A DNA stretch of 10,411 nt from Desulfosarcina sp. (GTDB lineage: Bacteria > Desulfobacterota > Desulfobacteria > Desulfobacterales > Desulfosarcinaceae), in NCBI GenBank assembly GCA_018224455.1, contig JAGTUY010000239.1, positions 1 through 10,411 on the forward strand, in the 5' to 3' direction. Position 1 is the first letter of the stretch; each line of letters begins with the position of its first letter. The notes beneath the pieces are model-generated. The model made no database searches. It was not told the origin of the DNA and worked only from the letters and a program-made list of their open reading frames with translations. The position numbers and the translations under genes were made by a program. Of the stretch, positions 6,376-10,411 are shown piece after piece.

Positions 6376-8979
6376 TTAACGTGTTCCGCCGCGCAGCAGC
6401 ATGGCCGGCGAGCTGCTCAGGGCCAAATTGACCGCCGGTAGCGCCGCCAGCAAGGCCGCAGCGAAAATCAGGGGCACGGCGGTCAGTAGAGACGGCCAGT
6501 CGACCTGGTAGACAAAGGTCCATCCGAACGATTGCCGGTTGACGACGAAGATCAGCAGGGTCGACAGGATGAAACCGCAGGCCAAACCGGCCGCCTGGCC
6601 GACCATCACGATCAGGCCCGCTTCCCAGAAAATCATGCGCCGCAGCTGGGCGGCACTGCCGCCCACAGCACGGATGGTGTTGAGCTGCCGGCGGCGCTGG
6701 AGCACCAGCACGGCCAGGGTGGTGGCAATCCCCAGGGCGGCCACCACCAGGGCAATCAGCAGCAGAACGGTGGTGATGGCAAAGGTTTCGTCGAATATGC
6801 GCAGGACGGCCTGGCGCAAGCTCGGGCCTTCCATCATCTCGATCGTCTCCCCGCAGCAGTTCAAAAGCGAGGTGCGCACCCGGTCGACGGCGCCTGCCAG
6901 ACCGGGGCCGCGTTCGGTCAAATTGACCTGCACACCGCTCCAGGTTGGATCGTCGAAGCGCCGTTGGTAGTGGGTCAGCGAATAATACACCGCGCCGCCC
7001 CGGGTGCGGTAGTCGCGAAAGATTCCCAGGATCGGTTCGTCGAACAGATGCCTGCCGATCTGCACCCGATAACGGTCGCCGGCTTTCAGACCGGTGCTGT
7101 TGGCGAAAACCTCGGATACCGCGACGCCCTTGCCGGCGATCAGATCGGCTTCGACTTGCCGGGTATTGCCGCCCATCCAGATAAATCGGCTACGCCGGGC
7201 ATAAGCGTCGTAATCCATGGCCTCGAAAAGGTGCTGATGTCCGTTGACCTGCAATTCCAGACGATGCATGGGCACCAGTTCCACAGGCACCGGCAGGGTC
7301 TGCACCGCGGCCACGACGCGGGGCGGCAGAGGATCCCGGAAACGGTTCAGTTCGGCCAATTTTGGGCGCACGTAGATGTCGCCGGCGATGCTTTGCTCCA
7401 CCCACAGGGCCACGGTGCTGCGAAAACTGTGAATCATGATCACCAGGGCGGTAAACAGGGCCACCGCCGTGATCAGTGCGCCCACGGAAATGGCCGTCTG
7501 GACACCGCTTTGTTTGAGGTAACCGGCGGCCAAAAACGCCGGCTGGCCGCCCAGACTCAGCAACCGCGGGGCCAGCAGCCTGCCGACTTGCTGCAGCATC
7601 AGGGGGGCCAATAGCGCGAAGCCCACAAACAACAGCAACGCCGCCAAGTACCCGGGCAGAGAGACCGACGGCGGGCTGGGCAGCCGGGCGATCGGATAGA
7701 CCAGCAACAGCAGGCCGACGCCCCCCAAGGCCATGCGACGGATCAGTCGCGGCTGGATATGGGCGTTGGGGGAGATGTCCAGCGCTTCACGCGGAGGTAC
7801 GCGCATGGCCTCGCGAGCCGGCTGCAGGGCCGCCAGCACGGATACGGCCAGGGTGACGCCGAAGGAGAGCAAAATCTCCCAGGGATCCAGGGTAAGCCCA
7901 TCCACCTGCACGCGCACGAAAAGCACGGACACGGTCCGGCTGACACCGGCCAGCAGGGTTTTGACCAACAGGCTGCTGATCGGCAGGGCCAACAGCCATC
8001 CGCACAGGCCGATAAAGGCCCCTTCACCCACAAACAGGAAAAATAACAGCCGCCCCGACGCACCAGTGGCCCGCATCACCGCCAGCTCGCGCCGACGGGC
8101 GGCGGCATTGAGGGCCACCAGGCTGTAGACCAGAAACATGCCCACGAACAGGGAAATAAAGCTCAAAAAGGTGAGACTGAGCTGGTAGGCCCGGATCATT
8201 CCCAAGCCGCTTTCACTGCGCGCTGAGGGCGACCGCATGATGACGCCGGCGGGCAGCAATGCTTGCAACACCGTCGATGCGTCCCCTGCAGCGTTGGGCT
8301 TCAATCGTATATCGATGCGGTCCGCCAGACCGAATTGGCCGGTGAATTCCTGGAAGGTGGCAATGTCGCACAGGGCGATGCGACCGCCCTCCACCAGGGC
8401 CAGCCCATCGGGATCCAGCAGCGCCAGCACCTTGAAATTCGAAGTCTGCCGGGAGTGAACCAGCCTGATCGACTGACCCTCCCGCCAGCCGAACTGCTGA
8501 CCCAGTTTCTCCCCGATCATCAAGGAAAAAGGCTGGGTCATCATCGACGCCCAATCGACCGGCTCGCCTTCACCTGGGGATCGGACGGTCCACCTGCGCA
8601 GATCGCGGTCCAGGATGGGATCGAAACCGATCAACAGAAAGGGGGTTTCATGGTCGGCCGGTCTGACATAGGTGGAGAGGACCGGCGACGCCGCAAAGAC
8701 TGACGGGTGCCGTATCAGCGTCGTCACCAGCGTATCGGGAACCCGGCCGCCGGGATGGAACAGGGTCAGGTCACTGCTGCCGGCGATCAGGTCCATGCTC
8801 CGCGAATAGGAATCCATCGTGGCCTGCACGGCCAGGCGGACACTGGTGAAAACCGCCGCACCCAGGGCAATTCCCAGCAGCACCGCCAGGGTCCGCCCCA
8901 TGTGGCCGCGCAGGTGGCGCAGGGTAAACCAGCCAAACAGGCGCAGGCCTCCCGCAACCGTCGCCATGGCGCCCTTCAT
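6376..8979 (-). CDS. ABC transporter permease with two FtsX domains (AttF/AttG-like fusion)
   Basis: An 867-residue membrane protein. A first TM segment (about 30-52, LAVLLGIALGAAVFTSVRLA) precedes a MacB-like periplasmic domain. A three-helix FtsX block follows (about 268-395: LTFLSFISLFVGMFLVYSLV, RRRELAVMRATGASGRLL, LLSFGVTLAVSVLAALQPAR). A central hydrophobic stretch (about 412-475) and another TM (near 495-520) open the second half, with a second periplasmic domain and a C-terminal FtsX block (about 730-860, with RRRQLNTIRAVGGSAAQLRR). This doubled layout, with a cytoplasmic RRRxL-x-x-x-RAxG coupling helix after each block, fits transporters that act mechanically on lipids or lipoproteins. 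Its ATG overlaps the ATPase stop as ATGA, so the two are translated together. The substrate is unknown. The doubled permease could take the place of separate AttF and AttG proteins. Confidence 0.9.
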   Translation of the reverse strand: MKGAMATVAGGLRLFGWFTLRHLRGHMGRTLAVLLGIALGAAVFTSVRLAVQATMDSYSRSMDLIAGSSDLTLFHPGGRVPDTLVTTLIRHPSVFAASPVLSTYVRPADHETPFLLIGFDPILDRDLRRWTVRSPGEGEPVDWASMMTQPFSLMIGEKLGQQFGWREGQSIRLVHSRQTSNFKVLALLDPDGLALVEGGRIALCDIATFQEFTGQFGLADRIDIRLKPNAAGDASTVLQALLPAGVIMRSPSARSESGLGMIRAYQLSLTFLSFISLFVGMFLVYSLVALNAAARRRELAVMRATGASGRLLFFLFVGEGAFIGLCGWLLALPISSLLVKTLLAGVSRTVSVLFVRVQVDGLTLDPWEILLSFGVTLAVSVLAALQPAREAMRVPPREALDISPNAHIQPRLIRRMALGGVGLLLLVYPIARLPSPPSVSLPGYLAALLLFVGFALLAPLMLQQVGRLLAPRLLSLGGQPAFLAAGYLKQSGVQTAISVGALITAVALFTALVIMIHSFRSTVALWVEQSIAGDIYVRPKLAELNRFRDPLPPRVVAAVQTLPVPVELVPMHRLELQVNGHQHLFEAMDYDAYARRSRFIWMGGNTRQVEADLIAGKGVAVSEVFANSTGLKAGDRYRVQIGRHLFDEPILGIFRDYRTRGGAVYYSLTHYQRRFDDPTWSGVQVNLTERGPGLAGAVDRVRTSLLNCCGETIEMMEGPSLRQAVLRIFDETFAITTVLLLIALVVAALGIATTLAVLVLQRRRQLNTIRAVGGSAAQLRRMIFWEAGLIVMVGQAAGLACGFILSTLLIFVVNRQSFGWTFVYQVDWPSLLTAVPLIFAAALLAALPAVNLALSSSPAMLLRGGTR

Positions 8980-9686
8980 GGGGCCACGCGGCCGTCTTGC
9001 AGCCTGAGCACCATGGTGGCGTATCCATCGGCCAGGTCGCTGTGGGTGGCAATCACAACGGTCCGGTCAAACCGGCGATTCAGGTCGGCCAGCAGGGCCA
9101 TGACCTTGCGGGCATTGCGGGAGTCCAGGTTGCCCGTGGGCTCGTCGGCCAGAACGATGGCCGGATCATTGATCAGCGCCCGGGCAATGGCGCTGCGCTG
9201 CATTTCTCCACCGGAGAGCTGACGCGGCTGGTGGTTGAGGCGGTCGCCCAGGCCAAGCCAGTCGAGCAGTTCCCCTGCCTTGGACCGCACGGCAGGGTAG
9301 GCCCGGCCGGCCAGGAGTGCAGGCAGACAGACGTTTTCCAGCACGGTCAAGGTCGGCAGCAAATTGAACGCCTGAAAGATCATGCCGACGGTATTGCGTC
9401 GAAAGTCGGTCAGCTCGGCTTCTTCACAGTCGTTCAGGTCATGGCCGGCTACGGTCAGCCGTCCGGCTGAGAGCCGGTCCAGACCGGCCAGCAAAGACAA
9501 CAGGGTGCTTTTCCCCGAACCGCTGTCGCCCTTGAGCACCACCAACTGACCGGGGGCAACGGCGAGATCGATCCCGTCGATACCGGTCACCTGCACCGAA
9601 CCGACCGTGTAGATGCGGGTCAAGCGGCGGGCAAGAATAGATAAAGGCCCTGCATGGGATGGCGGTTTTGATGCCGGAGCATTCAT
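8976..9686 (-). CDS. LolD/MacB-type ABC transporter ATPase
   Basis: A 236-residue nucleotide-binding subunit with all motifs intact: Walker A GDSGSGKST (53-61), Q-loop Q105 within MIFQAFNLLPTLTVLENV, signature LSGGE (157-161), Walker B IVLADEPTGNLDS (177-189) and the H-loop in VVIATHSDLA (about 210-219). The NLLPxLTVLENV and ADEPTGNLD wording is typical of the LolD/MacB/FtsE group, which power mechanical rather than channel-like transport. The start is ATG 9686, with a GGAGGAG about ten bases upstream. A longer frame from 9773 would add 29 residues with no family match and is rejected. It overlaps the permease by four bases and is the first gene of the cluster. Confidence 0.93.
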   Translation of the reverse strand: MNAPASKPPSHAGPLSILARRLTRIYTVGSVQVTGIDGIDLAVAPGQLVVLKGDSGSGKSTLLSLLAGLDRLSAGRLTVAGHDLNDCEEAELTDFRRNTVGMIFQAFNLLPTLTVLENVCLPALLAGRAYPAVRSKAGELLDWLGLGDRLNHQPRQLSGGEMQRSAIARALINDPAIVLADEPTGNLDSRNARKVMALLADLNRRFDRTVVIATHSDLADGYATMVLRLQDGRVAP

Positions 9687-9832
9687 TGTGACTGAACTCC
9701 TCCTTCCCGTTCGCCACTCCTTCTGCAGAGGGACGAGCCGGTGATGGTTGCGTGGATCGGGTTGACCAGGCAACCCCAGTTACGATGATCATCGAAATGG
9801 AGAAGTCAATTGCCAGCCGGCACCATCATTCG
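9687..9832. promoter_or_regulatory. Leader region of the ABC cluster with a 12-bp palindrome
   Basis: This gap separates the broken oxidoreductase from the ATPase gene. A perfect palindrome CGATGATCATCG lies at 9783-9794. On the minus strand a -35-like TTGACT lies about 12 bases upstream of the palindrome, which would put the palindrome over the expected -10; the -10 itself is poor. It may be an operator over a promoter, but this is tentative. Confidence 0.28.
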
Positions 9833-10261
9833 TCAAATGAGAAAATCACTCAGATGGGTCAGCACGGCCTCAGCAGCCAACCGCCTGGAGACCATCGCCC
9901 ACTGGATGCCCGGCAGACTGCCGTGTTCACCGCAGACAAAGACCCCCGGCCGGACCCACGGGTCCGGGCAGGTTGGGTTTCGTGTGGGCGGCGACTGGTC
10001 GGGCAGGGCATGGGATATCCGAAAGGTTTGCAGGTGATCCCAGTTGCCGGCTTGCCGGCCGAACCAGTCGACCAACTGGGCCCCCACCCGTTCGATCAAC
10101 GCGGCGTCACCGCCATCCGGGTTGCCCGGGACGACCACGCAGGCCAACGATTTTCCGGCGGGTGCATATTGAAAAGACACCCGGCTGGAGGCCTGCATCT
10201 GACGGTGCGCACGTCCACTCCAGCCATCGACAAGCGCCTGGATGCACTGCTGGCCATCGCA
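9833..10261 (-). pseudogene. C-terminal end of an FAD-dependent amine oxidase/phytoene desaturase-like gene, probably broken
   Basis: The open frame after TGA (10264-10262) reads IQALVDGWSGRAH, MQASSRVSFQYAPAGKSL, then CVVVPGNPDGGD, WDHLQTFRISHALPDQSPP, and ends GVFVCGEHGSLPGIQWAMVS, RRLAAEAVLTHL. This is the well-known end of flavin amine oxidase-like proteins, in which the VCG(D/E)H segment and a following helix close the FAD site. About 140 residues are present out of some 400-450 expected. Upstream, no single frame reads on: the same frame has TGA at 10262 and TAA at 10376. Short plausible pieces occur in the other two frames, as expected of a frameshifted gene. An internal start (ATG 10198) would give a 121-residue protein lacking the FAD-binding Rossmann fold, hence non-functional. 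A sequencing error cannot be excluded. Confidence 0.6.
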
Positions 10262-10411
10262 TCAGATACCGAGTGGGCAAAAGGAACCACCGCAACCGCA
10301 GCAGCCGAGGAGCAGCTTCGTGGTCTGCCCTTCGCCCCGGCCGACCGGCTGACATTGTGCACGAAGCCATCCTTCTTAAATTTGCAATTGCTCCACAAAG
10401 CGTTGTGAAAA
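10262..10411 (-). pseudogene. Possible degenerate upstream part of the amine oxidase-like gene
   Basis: At the right edge no frame is clearly coding. In minus-strand order, short oxidoreductase-like pieces appear in successive frames: FSQRFVEQLQI then TAA (10411-10376), FKKDGFVHNV in a second frame, and ADHEAAPRLL in a third, before the main frame resumes at 10261. Each step is a shift of the same sign and three of them sum to zero. This is suggestive only; the pieces are too short to assign securely. Confidence 0.25.

Noticed and set aside
6532..7614. Long plus-strand open frame of 360 codons
   Set aside because: It lies wholly opposite the permease gene, is rich in H, Q and G, has no family features, and is the mirror of a well-supported coding frame.
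9752..10408. Plus-strand open frame of 218 codons at the right edge
   Set aside because: Most of it is antisense to the recognisable oxidoreductase C terminus. Its last third looks somewhat protein-like by composition but shows no known motif and no ribosome binding site was found.
1..10411. CRISPR array, tRNA, rRNA or insertion sequence
   Set aside because: No spaced direct repeats, cloverleaf, rRNA-like stretch, transposase or terminal inverted repeats were seen on reading.

Overview
The window looks like a chromosomal segment of a moderately GC-rich Gram-negative bacterium. The gene types (encapsulin with hemerythrin cargo, an AttH-type ABC cluster, several signal-peptide proteins, strong AGGAGG ribosome binding sites) and the style of an intergenic palindrome would suit a Desulfobacterota (former Deltaproteobacteria) anaerobe. 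That placement is an inference, not something the sequence proves. Nearly all genes lie on the minus strand; only the DUF2237 gene is on plus.

Layout from left to right. (1) 1-1856, minus: a gene that runs off the left edge. It encodes a class II-like DNA photolyase fused in frame to a renalase-like FAD oxidoreductase. (2) 1857-2220: a gene-poor gap holding the 3' remnant of a methyltransferase-like gene and a possible promoter. (3) 2221-2619, plus: a DUF2237 protein. (4) 4966-2697, minus: an apparent four-gene operon with a good sigma-70 promoter. Its genes encode a secreted TPR protein, a hemerythrin ending in an encapsulin cargo-loading peptide, the encapsulin shell protein, and a small four-cysteine protein of unknown function. 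(5) 9686-5091, minus: an ABC export-type cluster. The ATPase and an 867-residue double-FtsX permease overlap by four bases (ATGA). After a palindrome/terminator-like intergenic element comes a secreted AttH/CrtC-like lipocalin-fold protein. (6) 9833-10261 and probably to the right edge, minus: the C-terminal end of an FAD-dependent amine oxidase/phytoene-desaturase-like protein whose upstream part is not open in any single frame.

How the genes fit together. The hemerythrin and shell gene should form a protein nanocompartment packed with a di-iron O2/NO-binding protein, a stress device that would suit an anaerobe. The TPR protein and the four-cysteine protein are co-directional and closely spaced, and are candidates for uncharacterised accessories. 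The ABC cluster resembles LolCDE/MacB-type machines that act on lipids or lipoproteins, with AttH as the periplasmic partner. The photolyase fusion points to light-linked DNA repair. The two broken sequences show that this stretch has been rearranged.
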